64,000 nucleotides of DNA from Poindextera sp036494815. Lineage in GTDB: Bacteria > Pseudomonadota > Alphaproteobacteria > Caulobacterales > Caulobacteraceae. The notes under the pieces are model-generated. The model was not told the origin of the DNA. It worked only from the letters and a program-made list of their open reading frames with translations, and did not search any database. The stretch is taken from contig DASXNV010000026.1 of assembly GCA_036494815.1 (NCBI GenBank), positions 53,419-117,418 of the forward strand. Reading direction: 5' to 3'. The translations under genes and the position numbers were made by a program. The stretch's first letter is position 1. Each line of letters begins with the position of its first letter. This document shows positions 43,989-51,491 of the stretch, piece by piece.

Positions 43989-45241
43989 GCGACATCGCCT
44001 GGATCGACGCGGCGCTGACCTCCGCCCGGCCCCAGGCGCTCGGCGCCCTGCTGCGCTATTTCCGCGATCTCGACATCGCCGAAGAGGCGTTCCAGAACGC
44101 CTGCCTGAGGGCGTTGAGCGCCTGGCCCCGCAACGGGCCGCCGCGTGATCCGGCCGCGTGGCTGATCCTGGTCGGGCGCAACGCCGCCCTGGATGGGGTG
44201 CGCCGGCAAAGCAAGCTACAGGCCCTGCCTCCGGAGGAGTTACTGTCGGACCTGGACGACGCCGAGGCCGCCCTGGCCGAGCGGCTGGATGGCTCCGACT
44301 ATCGGGACGACATCCTACGGCTGTTGTTCATCTGCTGCCACCCGGACCTGCCGGCGACCCAGCAGGTGGCCCTGGCCCTGCGCATCGTTTCGGGGCTTTC
44401 GGTCAAGCAGATCGCCCGCGCCTTCCTGGTGGGCGAAAGCGCCATGGAGCAGCGCATCACCCGGGCCAAGGCGCGGGTCGCCCGCGCCGATGTTCCGTTC
44501 GAGACCCCCGGCGCGCCGGAGCGGGCCGAGCGTCTCGCGGCCGTGATGGTGATGATCTATCTGATCTTCAATGAAGGCTATTCCGCCGGCGCCGCCGCCG
44601 TCCAGGCGCGCGAGCCCCTGTGCGACGAGGCTGTCCGGCTGGCGCGGCTGCTGCTGCGCCTGTTCCAGGCCGAACCGGAGATCATGGGCCTGACCGCCCT
44701 GTTGCTGCTGCAGCACTCCCGATCGCTGGCGCGGTTCGACGCCGAGGGCGCCGCCGTGCTGCTCGAAGACCAGGATCGCGGCCTGTGGGAGCAGACCATG
44801 ATCGCCGAGGGGCTGGCCCTGATCGACAAGGCCATGCGCCACCGCCGCCCCGGCCCCTATCAGGTGCAGGCCGCCATCGCCGCCATCCACGCTCGCGCCG
44901 CGCGTCCTGAGGATACCGACTGGGCGCAGATCGATCTGCTCTACGCCAATCTGGAGCGGATGCAGCCCTCGCCGGTGGTCACCCTCAATCGTGCCGTAGC
45001 GGTGGCAAAGGTGCGCGGCCCGGCGGCGGCTCTAGCCATGATCGAACCCCTGGCCGACCGGCTGGGCGGCTATTTCCATTTCCACGGCGCCCGGGGCGCC
45101 TTCCTGCTGCAGATGGACCGGGCCGAGGAAGCCCGTGTGGCTTTCAACCGCGCCATCGCCCTGGCCAATACCCCTGCCGAAGCGGCGGACATCCGGGGAC
45201 GACTGGACCGGCTGATTCAGGACAGCGTCCATCGGGTCTGA
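43985..45241 (+). CDS. ECF42-type RNA polymerase sigma factor with TPR-like C-terminal domain
   Basis: A 418-residue sigma factor, twice the usual ECF length. Region 2 spans residues 10-80 (FRDLDIAEEAFQNACLRALS, PAAWLILVGRNAALDGVRR). Region 4 spans 110-160 (ALRIVSGLSVKQIARAFLVG, AMEQRITRAKARVA). The remaining 250 residues (NEGYSAGA, EAVRLARLLLRLF, GPYQVQAAIAAIHARA, VTLNRAVAVAKVRGP) form the DUF6596/TPR-like extension of ECF42. This group lacks an anti-sigma factor, and the extension is thought to regulate activity. The start is GTG at 43985, overlapping the DGPF stop. Confidence 0.95.
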   Translation: MSDIAWIDAALTSARPQALGALLRYFRDLDIAEEAFQNACLRALSAWPRNGPPRDPAAWLILVGRNAALDGVRRQSKLQALPPEELLSDLDDAEAALAERLDGSDYRDDILRLLFICCHPDLPATQQVALALRIVSGLSVKQIARAFLVGESAMEQRITRAKARVARADVPFETPGAPERAERLAAVMVMIYLIFNEGYSAGAAAVQAREPLCDEAVRLARLLLRLFQAEPEIMGLTALLLLQHSRSLARFDAEGAAVLLEDQDRGLWEQTMIAEGLALIDKAMRHRRPGPYQVQAAIAAIHARAARPEDTDWAQIDLLYANLERMQPSPVVTLNRAVAVAKVRGPAAALAMIEPLADRLGGYFHFHGARGAFLLQMDRAEEARVAFNRAIALANTPAEAADIRGRLDRLIQDSVHRV

Positions 45242-45258
45242 ATTATTTTCGCCAGGGT

Positions 45259-45286
45259 TGTCGGGCGGTGCGCTGTCCATTCGTCC
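45259..45286 (+). promoter_or_regulatory. ECF42-type promoter P2 downstream of the sigma gene
   Basis: TGTCGG (45259-45264), a 17-base spacer and CGTCC (45282-45286) duplicate the boxes of P1 exactly, and the next bases (TTGGATCAGA) resemble those after P1 (TTTGGCCAGA). It would transcribe the 38-codon frame at 45325 and perhaps yceI. Confidence 0.65.
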
Positions 45287-45324
45287 TTGGATCAGAACCA
45301 GCCCTTTCAGCGGAGGATATTCCG

Positions 45325-45441
45325 ATGACTGAGCAGACCTGCGCCGCCCTGCTGCATCGCGGGTCGGCTGACCACCACCGATCAGTTGACACTGGCGCCA
45401 AGCCAAAATACTTAAGATCTAAGTTAAGTGATTGCCGGTGA
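45325..45441 (+). CDS. 38-codon small ORF behind ECF promoter P2
   Basis: ATG at 45325 has GGAGG eight bases upstream (45312-45316) and lies 38 bases after promoter P2. It encodes MTEQTCAALLHRGS and so on, 38 residues, with no recognised domain. The first 25 codons are GC-rich like the neighbours, but the rest uses TTA, AGA, TCT and AGT, which are rare here. The simplest reading is the truncated 5' end of a former sigma-factor target gene, now running into the yceI promoter region. A real leader peptide is the alternative. Confidence 0.4.
   Translation: MTEQTCAALLHRGSADHHRSVDTGAKPKYLRSKLSDCR
45410..45429 (+). promoter_or_regulatory. AT-rich dyad upstream of yceI
   Basis: ACTTAA and TTAAGT are perfect 6-bp arms around GATCTAAG, 41 bases before the YceI start. 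A TTGACA at 45386-45391 could be a -35 box, putting the dyad over the -10 region, as expected for a repressor site. The -10 itself (TACTTA) is poor. Confidence 0.4.
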
Positions 45442-45469
45442 CGGCAGTTCGCAATAGGAGGATTCCACC

Positions 45470-46168
45470 ATGAAGCAGCTCTTGCTGGCCGTCGCCGCGC
45501 TGTCGCTGATCGCCGCCCCGGCCCATGTGGCGGCCCAGACCGCGAAGGCGGCCCCGCCCCCAGCCGCCTACGCGCCGACGCCGCCACCCGCGGGCGCCTA
45601 TGCCATGGACAAGGCCCATGGCAGCCTGATCTTCCGGGTCAACCACCTGGGCCTGTCGCACTATACGGCCCGGTTCAGCCGGTTCGACGCTCAGCTACAG
45701 TTCGACCCCGATCACCCGAGCGCCCAGAGCGTCACCGCCACGGTGGACACCCACTCGATCCAAACCGACTTTCCCCTGCCCACCCCCGATTTCGACGCCC
45801 AGCTGCAGAGCGGCCCCTGGCTGAACGCGGGCCAGTTCCCGCAGATGACCTATCGCTCCACGGGGATCGAGATGACCGGAGCCAGGAGCGCCAGGATCAA
45901 CGGCGAGCTGACCCTGCGCGGCGTCACCCATCCGGTGATTCTGGATGCGACCTTCAACGGCGGCTATGGCGCCAATCCCTATGACCCCATGGGCTCACGG
46001 ATCGGCTTTTCCGCCCACGGCGCGCTGAAACGCTCCGACTATGGCATGAGCTTTGGCATACCCGCGCCGGGAACCAATTTCGGCGTCGGCGACGAGGTCG
46101 AGGTGATCATCGAGGCGGAGTTCACCCGGCCTGGGGCCAAACCAGCGGCGCCAGGCAGCGGACGATGA
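45470..46168 (+). CDS. YceI family periplasmic protein
   Basis: A 232-residue lipocalin-like protein with a signal peptide (cleavage near AHVAAQ, residue 23). The YceI hallmarks are present: MDKAHGSLIFRVNHLGLSHY, TATVDTHSIQTD, GPWLNAGQFPQMTYRSTGI and GELTLRGVTHPVILDATF. The fold binds polyprenoid chains in homologues, and induction by acid or base stress is known for the family. AGGAGG precedes the ATG. A Pro/Ala-rich linker follows the signal peptide. Confidence 0.92.
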   Translation: MKQLLLAVAALSLIAAPAHVAAQTAKAAPPPAAYAPTPPPAGAYAMDKAHGSLIFRVNHLGLSHYTARFSRFDAQLQFDPDHPSAQSVTATVDTHSIQTDFPLPTPDFDAQLQSGPWLNAGQFPQMTYRSTGIEMTGARSARINGELTLRGVTHPVILDATFNGGYGANPYDPMGSRIGFSAHGALKRSDYGMSFGIPAPGTNFGVGDEVEVIIEAEFTRPGAKPAAPGSGR

Positions 46169-46229
46169 GCGCCGCCCGCCACGCCGGGCGCCTATGGTTG
46201 GGTCGCCAGGACGTCCTGACCCTGGCCTG

Positions 46230-47474
46230 TCAGGCGCTCAGGGGCTGATCCGCGCGTAGAACAGCCTCCGCCGCCGCCATGCCGGTAGCGAAACAAGCCT
46301 GCAGCAGGTAGCCGCCGGTGGGCGCCTCCCAGTCCAGCATTTCGCCAACCGCGTAGACTCCCGGCAGGGCGCGCAGCATCAGGTTGTCGTCCACGGCGTC
46401 GAAGGCGATGCCGCCGGCGGTGGAGATGGCCCGGTCGATGGGCGCGGCCGCGGTAAGGGTTACGGGCGCGGCCTTGATCGCGGTTGCGAGCGCATCGGGC
46501 GCGCTGGGGAGCGCCACGCCATGGGCTTCACGTAACAGGCCGATGGCCACGGGAGCCAGGTTCAAAGCCCGGCGCAGGCGCGTGGACAGGCTGTCGCCCC
46601 GCCGGACCTGGGCCAGTTTCGCCGCCAGTCGCTCCACAGATTCGTCCGGCCGCAGGTCGAGCTGGATCGTCGCTGAGCCGCCCGTCGCAATCGCGTTCCG
46701 TAGTGCCGCTGAGAGAGCATAGATGGCGCTGCCCTCCAGACCCTTGGCTGTCACCAGAGCTTCTCCGCGAACCTGTTGGCCGCCGAACGACAGGGCGACG
46801 CCCTTCAGAGCCTGCCCCTGAAAGCGCGAACGGAACAGATCCGTCCACGGAACGATGAAGCCGCAATTGGCTGGCTGTAGCGGATGAACCTTGACGCCAC
46901 GCCGTTCCAGGATCTCCACCCAGGCGCCAGTCGAGCCCAGCCGGGGCCAGCTGGCCCCGCCGAGGGCCAGGATGACTGCGTCCGGCCGCACGGCGATCAC
47001 TTCGCCATCCGCGCGGCGAAAGCTCAAGGCGGCGCCCAAGTCCCACCCCAGCCAGTCGTGACGCGGCAACAGCTCCACCCTCTGAACCGCCAGACGCCCG
47101 AGCCAGGCGCGCAGCAGCGGCGAGGCCTTCAGCGCCTTGGGGAACACCCTGTCGCTGGAGCCGACAAACGTCGGCTGGCCCAGGCCCTCGGCCCAGGCGG
47201 TCAAGGCCTGTGGCGGGAAAGCCCTCAGGATCGGCTCCAGCCGTTCGCCCGCCGCGCCATAGCGGGTGAGGAACCGGTCAAGCGGCTCGGCGTGAGTCAG
47301 GTTCAGACCGCCCCGGCCGGCCATCAGCAGCCGACGGCCAAAACTGGGCATTCGCTCATAGACGCTGACCGCCACGCCTGCGGCGGTGAGCCGCTCGGCC
47401 GCCATCAGCCCGGCCGGGCCGCCGCCGATGATCGCGACAGTCTTTTGGGGGGACGAGATGGGGGCGTCAGTCAT
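46230..47474 (-). CDS. TIGR03862-type FAD-dependent oxidoreductase
   Basis: A 414-residue flavoprotein related to HI0933/YhiN and to the protein at 16584-17762. VAIIGGGPAGLMAAERL binds FAD. MAGRGGLNLTHAEPLDRF replaces the SGGGRCNFTN block and marks the TIGR03862 branch. The C-terminal half has GGASWPRLGSTG, AISTAGGIAFDAVD, and GEMLDWEAPTGGYLLQACFATG. ATG at 47474 has a usable upstream region. It is convergent with yceI. The reaction is not known. Confidence 0.9.
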   Translation of the reverse strand: MTDAPISSPQKTVAIIGGGPAGLMAAERLTAAGVAVSVYERMPSFGRRLLMAGRGGLNLTHAEPLDRFLTRYGAAGERLEPILRAFPPQALTAWAEGLGQPTFVGSSDRVFPKALKASPLLRAWLGRLAVQRVELLPRHDWLGWDLGAALSFRRADGEVIAVRPDAVILALGGASWPRLGSTGAWVEILERRGVKVHPLQPANCGFIVPWTDLFRSRFQGQALKGVALSFGGQQVRGEALVTAKGLEGSAIYALSAALRNAIATGGSATIQLDLRPDESVERLAAKLAQVRRGDSLSTRLRRALNLAPVAIGLLREAHGVALPSAPDALATAIKAAPVTLTAAAPIDRAISTAGGIAFDAVDDNLMLRALPGVYAVGEMLDWEAPTGGYLLQACFATGMAAAEAVLRADQPLSA

Positions 47475-47484
47475 AGATCAGGCT

Positions 47485-47516
47485 TAGAGCAAGATCGGGC
47501 GCAGTTGAATCTTTTG
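47485..47516. repeat. degenerate TAGAGC-N16-GAATC repeat copy
   Basis: TAGAGC (47485-47490) and GAATC (47507-47511) have the same 16-base gap as at 18573 and 49261. GGCGCA (47498-47503) and TGCGCC (47515-47520) form a separate 6-bp hairpin around the GAATC. It lies between two divergent genes. Confidence 0.55.
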
Positions 47517-47649
47517 CGCCAAAGACTCCCCCGCTCCCATGCGGCAGGTTCCCCGCGACTATGACCTGCGTCACAGCCATGCGATGCGGTATTGGGTTAT
47601 GCGCACCGCGCCCATCCTCTGCTAAGATCGTGGGCAGGGGAGAATTGCG

Positions 47650-48363
47650 ATGATCGATTCGACCAACCTTTTGGAGACCCTGGTCGCCGCCATCGGAGCG
47701 ATCGGCGGCCTCGGAACGGCGGCCTTTGGCCTGGTGGACGCCAGCAAGGCCGTCTTTGGCGGGGTGTCCCGCTTCGGGTTCAAGCACGTGATGACGGCGT
47801 TGCGGCCGTTCGAAAGCGCCCTGAACGATGGCGAGGCCGACTGGAGGCTGACCATCCAGGCCAATTGGATCAATGGGGTGCCCAAGGACGATCAGAAGGC
47901 GGCCGCCAAGTCGCTGATCCGGCTCGGTCTGTCGGCGGACAACGCCGAGGCCCTGGCTAAGCCAGGCCGCGTTGATCCGGCGGCGCTGAAGGCGCTGATC
48001 CAGAAGATCGATCAAGGCGCCACGCTGGGGCCGCAGGACGTCAACCTCTTAGGTCGCTTCAACGCCGCCATCGACGCGGCCCTGGACGGCGGGTTCGAGC
48101 GCGGCGACCAGCAATATCGCAACGCCTCGCGCCTGGCCGCCGGCCTGGTCGCTGTGACCCTGGCCGTCACCGGCGGAGGGCTGTTGGCGGCGCAGACGGC
48201 CGCCGCCGCCCATCCGTTCAACTTCGTGGCCTATCTGGTCTCCGCCCAATGCGGCCTCGCCGTGCTGGTCGGATTTATCGCCACCCCCCTTGCGCCGATC
48301 GCCAAGGACCTGGCCTCGTCGCTGCAGGCCGCCGTGGGCGCGGTGGGTTCGGTGCGCCCGTGA
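47650..48363 (+). CDS. uncharacterised membrane protein coupled to a DUF900-type hydrolase
   Basis: A 237-residue protein I do not recognise. Residues 8-40 (LVAAIGAIGGLGTAAFGLV) and two later segments (AAGLVAVTLAVTGGGLLAA, LVSAQCGLAVLVGFIATPLAP) are hydrophobic, framing a soluble helical region of about 100 residues with charged repeats (AAAKSLIRLGLSADNAEALA, VDPAALKALIQKIDQG). Its last base pairs overlap the next start (GTGA), so the two proteins are probably made together and may interact. ATG at 47650 has GGGGAG nine bases upstream. No signal peptide is evident. Confidence 0.75.
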   Translation: MIDSTNLLETLVAAIGAIGGLGTAAFGLVDASKAVFGGVSRFGFKHVMTALRPFESALNDGEADWRLTIQANWINGVPKDDQKAAAKSLIRLGLSADNAEALAKPGRVDPAALKALIQKIDQGATLGPQDVNLLGRFNAAIDAALDGGFERGDQQYRNASRLAAGLVAVTLAVTGGGLLAAQTAAAAHPFNFVAYLVSAQCGLAVLVGFIATPLAPIAKDLASSLQAAVGAVGSVRP

Positions 48364-49196
48364 CCCTGTACGTGAACCTGCGGGCCGGCCCCTACGGCGC
48401 CGTCTGCGAGCCCTATGTGCTGGAAGGCGACGCCCTGGCGAACGACCCGCCGCAGGTGACCTCGACGCCGTGGTCCGACCTGCCCGGGCGGGTGAAGGGC
48501 AAGGACGTTCTGTTGGCCGCCCACGGCTTCAACGTCTCCTATGAGGATGGCGTGCAAAGCCTGGGTCGCCTGGAGACGGCCCTGGACATGCGCTCCACCG
48601 AGGTTTTTTTCGGCGTGCTGTGGCCCGGCGACTGGATGATTCCGGCGATCAACTATCCGTTCGAGGACAAGATCGCCATGCACGGCGGCGCCTTGCTGGC
48701 GGGGTTCTGCAATCGCTGGCTGGCCAAGGCCAGAAGCGTCTCCTTCCTGTCCCATAGCCTGGGCGCGCGGGTGATCCTGCAGGCGATCGAGGGTCTCAGC
48801 CGGCCGGCGCGGCGGGTCTGCATCACCGCCGGCGCGGTCAACGCCGACTGCCTGACGGCGGAATTCGCCGCCAGCGCCAGGGACGCCGGAACCATCTTCA
48901 CCCTGTCCTCACGCGAAGACATGGTGCTGGCCCTGGCCTTCCCCCTGGCCGATCCCATCGCCGACGTGATGGATCAGGATCACCGGCCGTTCCAGCGCGC
49001 CCTGGGCCGCGAAGGACCGCTGGACCCTTACGGCGACAACATCACCCCGTTCGAGATCCCAAACGCGCCACCCTATGGCCACGGGAACTATTTCCCGCCC
49101 GGCGGCCCCGGGGATCCGTCTCCCGATGGCGAGTGGAAACAGGCCGTGGCCTTCATGGCCCGGGCCTTCCGGGGCCAGCCCCAGACCTGGCCTTAG
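48360..49196 (+). CDS. DUF900-type alpha/beta hydrolase
   Basis: A 278-residue hydrolase-fold protein. LLAAHGFNVSYEDGVQSL is the DUF900 oxyanion-region motif, and FLSHSLGARV is the nucleophile elbow (Ser about 133). HGNYFPPGG near residue 241 may supply the base. The start is GTG at 48360, overlapping the membrane-protein stop by four bases. No signal peptide is visible, so it probably works in the cytoplasm near the membrane partner. Substrate unknown; lipid esters or peptides are both possible. Confidence 0.8.
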   Translation: MTLYVNLRAGPYGAVCEPYVLEGDALANDPPQVTSTPWSDLPGRVKGKDVLLAAHGFNVSYEDGVQSLGRLETALDMRSTEVFFGVLWPGDWMIPAINYPFEDKIAMHGGALLAGFCNRWLAKARSVSFLSHSLGARVILQAIEGLSRPARRVCITAGAVNADCLTAEFAASARDAGTIFTLSSREDMVLALAFPLADPIADVMDQDHRPFQRALGREGPLDPYGDNITPFEIPNAPPYGHGNYFPPGGPGDPSPDGEWKQAVAFMARAFRGQPQTWP

Positions 49197-49259
49197 CTTG
49201 GGGGCTTCCCGCCAAAGTGGATCCGGTTTGGCGATCAAGAAGCGCTCCAACTTAGTGAT

Positions 49260-49310
49260 CTAGAGCCTTTCCCGCTTCGATTGAATCAATCGAAGCGGGA
49301 AAGGCTCTAG
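49260..49310. repeat. 51-bp perfect palindrome with central GANTC site
   Basis: Two 25-base arms are exact inverted copies around one central A. The left arm begins CTAGAGCCTTTCCCGC and the centre reads TTGAATCAA, which contains GAATC. It lies in the 116-bp gap between two convergent genes and could act as a bidirectional terminator. Partial copies of the same element (TAGAGC-N16-GAATC) are at 18572 and 47485. Confidence 0.85.
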
Positions 49311-49312
49311 GA

Positions 49313-49636
49313 TTATCTGGACACTGTGCAGCCATAGCCGTCAGCATAGGTCGCCTCGCCGGAAAACAGCAGCAGGCGGGCGGTGACCTTGGCGCTGGCG
49401 GGCAGGCCGGAGCGATCGGCCATGACGCTGAACTTGCTGATATCGGGCTGAAACTCGGCCCGGCAGGAGGTTTCCGAGCGGCCGGCGACAAACAGGCACG
49501 AGCAGTACTGCTTGGCGATATAGGTGCTGCCGATCCGACCATAGGGCGCGACCTCGCCAAAACCCCAGACGCCCGCGCCGATCAGGACCAGCAGCAGGAC
49601 GAGCCCCGCCAAACGCCAATTGCGCGATTCGCCCAT
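49313..49636 (-). CDS. small membrane-anchored protein equal to an N-terminal serine-hydrolase domain
   Basis: A 107-residue protein with one N-terminal helix (LAGLVLLLVLIGAGVWGFG) and an exported domain. QYCSCLFVAGRSETS, then a helix, a KVTARL strand and YGCTVSR at the end match residues about 38-105 of the lipoprotein hydrolase at 15109-16587 (LCSATFVAG, VTATFAGG, LGCVV). Two cysteine pairs suggest disulfides outside the membrane. ATG at 49636 is preferred because upstream residues are low-complexity. It is divergent from the serine hydrolase at 49753, which lacks this domain. Confidence 0.8.
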   Translation of the reverse strand: MGESRNWRLAGLVLLLVLIGAGVWGFGEVAPYGRIGSTYIAKQYCSCLFVAGRSETSCRAEFQPDISKFSVMADRSGLPASAKVTARLLLFSGEATYADGYGCTVSR

Positions 49637-49752
49637 GGTCCGCCGCCCCTCATTCAAGCCCTGAGGGCCATCGACACCTTGGTTCAAACCGCTGTCCGCC
49701 CCGATCAAAGATAGTCTAGGTTGCGATTCGAGCATGCTTTGGGGAGATTGGC

Positions 49753-50895
49753 ATGAAGCGGCGCGACTTCGCCATAGGCTTGGGCGGCGCGACCCTGGCC
49801 GGCGTTCTGGCGCCGGGCCTGGGCCACGGCGAAGCGGCGGGCGCCCCTGCGGCGAAGCCCGTCACGCCCACCGACTGGCCCACAGGCGAGCTGCGCGGCG
49901 ACCTGATCGGGGTCGAGCGAGCCTGGAACGCCGCCACCGACGCCGCCGCTTCGCCGGTGGGCCGCTCCGACGCCCTGGTTATCGTCCAGGACGGCAAGCT
50001 GGTGTTCGAACGCTATGGCCCCGATCACGGCCCCAATGTGCGCCACATCTCCTGGTCCATGGCCAAGTCGTTCACCCAGGCTCTGATCGGCGTCGCTGTG
50101 CTGGACGGCAGGGTGGATATCGACCTGCCGCTGAAGAGCATCGCCCATCCCGATCCCAAGCTGAATCTGCGCAGCCTGATGACCCTGACCGACGGGCTGC
50201 AATGGGACGAGGGCAGCTATAGCCCAGTGGATTCCGACGCCACAAAGATGATCTATGGCCCCGGCCGGCTGAACGGCGCCGCCTATCTGGCCGCACGGCC
50301 CCAGGCCCATCCGCCTGGAACCCACTGGAACTATTCCACTGGCGCCTTCCAGTTGGCCGCCGCCGAACTTCAGCTGCATCTGTTCCCGCAGGCTGTGACT
50401 GCGCAAGCGCGCCGGGGCGCCATGGCCGCCTGGATGCGCCAACGCCTGTTCGCCCCGCTGGGCATGACCACGGCGCTGGCCGAGTTCGACGCCAGCGGCG
50501 GCCTTTATGGCGGCTCGCTGATCTATGCCTGCGCCCGCGACTATGCCCGCTTTGGCGAACTCTACCGGTTGGACGGGGTTTGCAACGGCCGCCGCATCCT
50601 GCCGGAAGGCTGGGTGAAATTCGCCCACACCCCCACCGTGGAGCCGACCTACGGCGCCGGCTTCTGGCTGGAGGCCAAGGCCGGATCCAGGCCGTCCTCG
50701 CTGATGGGCGGCGCCGGGCCGCTAGACGCCTATTCCGCCCAGGGCCACGCCGGCCAACTGGTGGTGATCGTCCCGTCCAAATCCGCCGTTGTGGTGCGGT
50801 TGGGCCTGATGAACGACGATGACGCCGCCTGGAAGCGCCTCGGACAATGGATCGCGCCAGTGGTAGACGCCCTGCCGGACACCAAGGCGGCGTAA
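49753..50895 (+). CDS. Tat-exported serine hydrolase (beta-lactamase fold)
   Basis: A 380-residue enzyme with a twin-arginine signal (MKRRDFAIGLGGATLAG). SxxK lies in ISWSMAKSFTQALIG (Ser near 102), the second-motif Tyr in HWNYSTGAF, and a glycine-rich strand late (AQGHAGQLV). It resembles the catalytic half of the hydrolase at 15109-16587 but lacks its N-terminal domain. It acts in the periplasm, with esterase or amidase activity likely. ATG at 49753 follows GGGGAG. It is divergent from the gene that encodes the missing domain. Confidence 0.9.
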   Translation: MKRRDFAIGLGGATLAGVLAPGLGHGEAAGAPAAKPVTPTDWPTGELRGDLIGVERAWNAATDAAASPVGRSDALVIVQDGKLVFERYGPDHGPNVRHISWSMAKSFTQALIGVAVLDGRVDIDLPLKSIAHPDPKLNLRSLMTLTDGLQWDEGSYSPVDSDATKMIYGPGRLNGAAYLAARPQAHPPGTHWNYSTGAFQLAAAELQLHLFPQAVTAQARRGAMAAWMRQRLFAPLGMTTALAEFDASGGLYGGSLIYACARDYARFGELYRLDGVCNGRRILPEGWVKFAHTPTVEPTYGAGFWLEAKAGSRPSSLMGGAGPLDAYSAQGHAGQLVVIVPSKSAVVVRLGLMNDDDAAWKRLGQWIAPVVDALPDTKAA

Positions 50896-50923
50896 CCCAT
50901 CCCGGCGGGGCTAACGAACCAGC

Positions 50924-51403
50924 CTATTTTCCGCCTGCAACCGGCGGCGATCCTGACCATGTCCAGCCGGCGATCTTCCACCCGCCGGCGCCCTTCACCA
51001 GGGCGTAGGTCATTTGCGCCGTCTCGTGCATCGCCGCGCCGTGTTGTTTGAAGTTGAAGGTGGCGGGCAGGACTACATAGGCATGCCGACCGCTGGTCAC
51101 CGTATCGGTCGGCTCACCGAGCGTGACTGTCTCGTCGGTCATGCCATTCTTTTTGCCATCGGCGGCGAGCGACTTGCTCCACGACGGGAACGCACCGGGT
51201 CCGCGCCAAATGTGCGGCGCCACTTCGTCGATGATGGATACGTCACCGGGGGCAAAGGCGGCCGCGGCCCCCTTTGCGTCACCCTTGTTGAAGTCATCGA
51301 TGAATTGATGGATCGGCGTCGTAAGTTGAGCGTCCGGCGCTGCGGCGATCGCCGCGCCGCCAATTCCCAAACTAAGCACGACGCCGAAAAGAAGCGACTT
51401 CAT
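50924..51403 (-). CDS. exported SnoaL/NTF2-like protein
   Basis: A 159-residue secreted protein. The signal peptide (LLFGVVLSLGIGGAAIAAAP) is followed by an NTF2-like cone fold: helices in IHQFIDDFNKGDAKGAAAAF, strand VSIIDEVAPHIWRG, and later HAYVVLPATFNFKQHG and WKIAGWTWSGSPP. Such domains bind small hydrophobic ligands or act as ketosteroid isomerase-like enzymes. ATG at 51403 is chosen because GGGAGG lies 5 bases upstream; a GTG two codons earlier overlaps that box. It is convergent with the serine hydrolase. Confidence 0.85.
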   Translation of the reverse strand: MKSLLFGVVLSLGIGGAAIAAAPDAQLTTPIHQFIDDFNKGDAKGAAAAFAPGDVSIIDEVAPHIWRGPGAFPSWSKSLAADGKKNGMTDETVTLGEPTDTVTSGRHAYVVLPATFNFKQHGAAMHETAQMTYALVKGAGGWKIAGWTWSGSPPVAGGK

Positions 51404-51491
51404 CTGCACCTCCCATAGCTTGTGGCGCTACAGGACGACTGTTTCTGTGGATCTGCAAGTCTTTACTGGCCCACTCAGTTCGCAGTCCGGA

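Noticed and set aside
48360..49196. DUF900 hydrolase and its membrane partner as an anti-phage system
   Set aside because: No nuclease, NTPase, reverse transcriptase or other defence gene is nearby, so the idea has no support beyond gene coupling.
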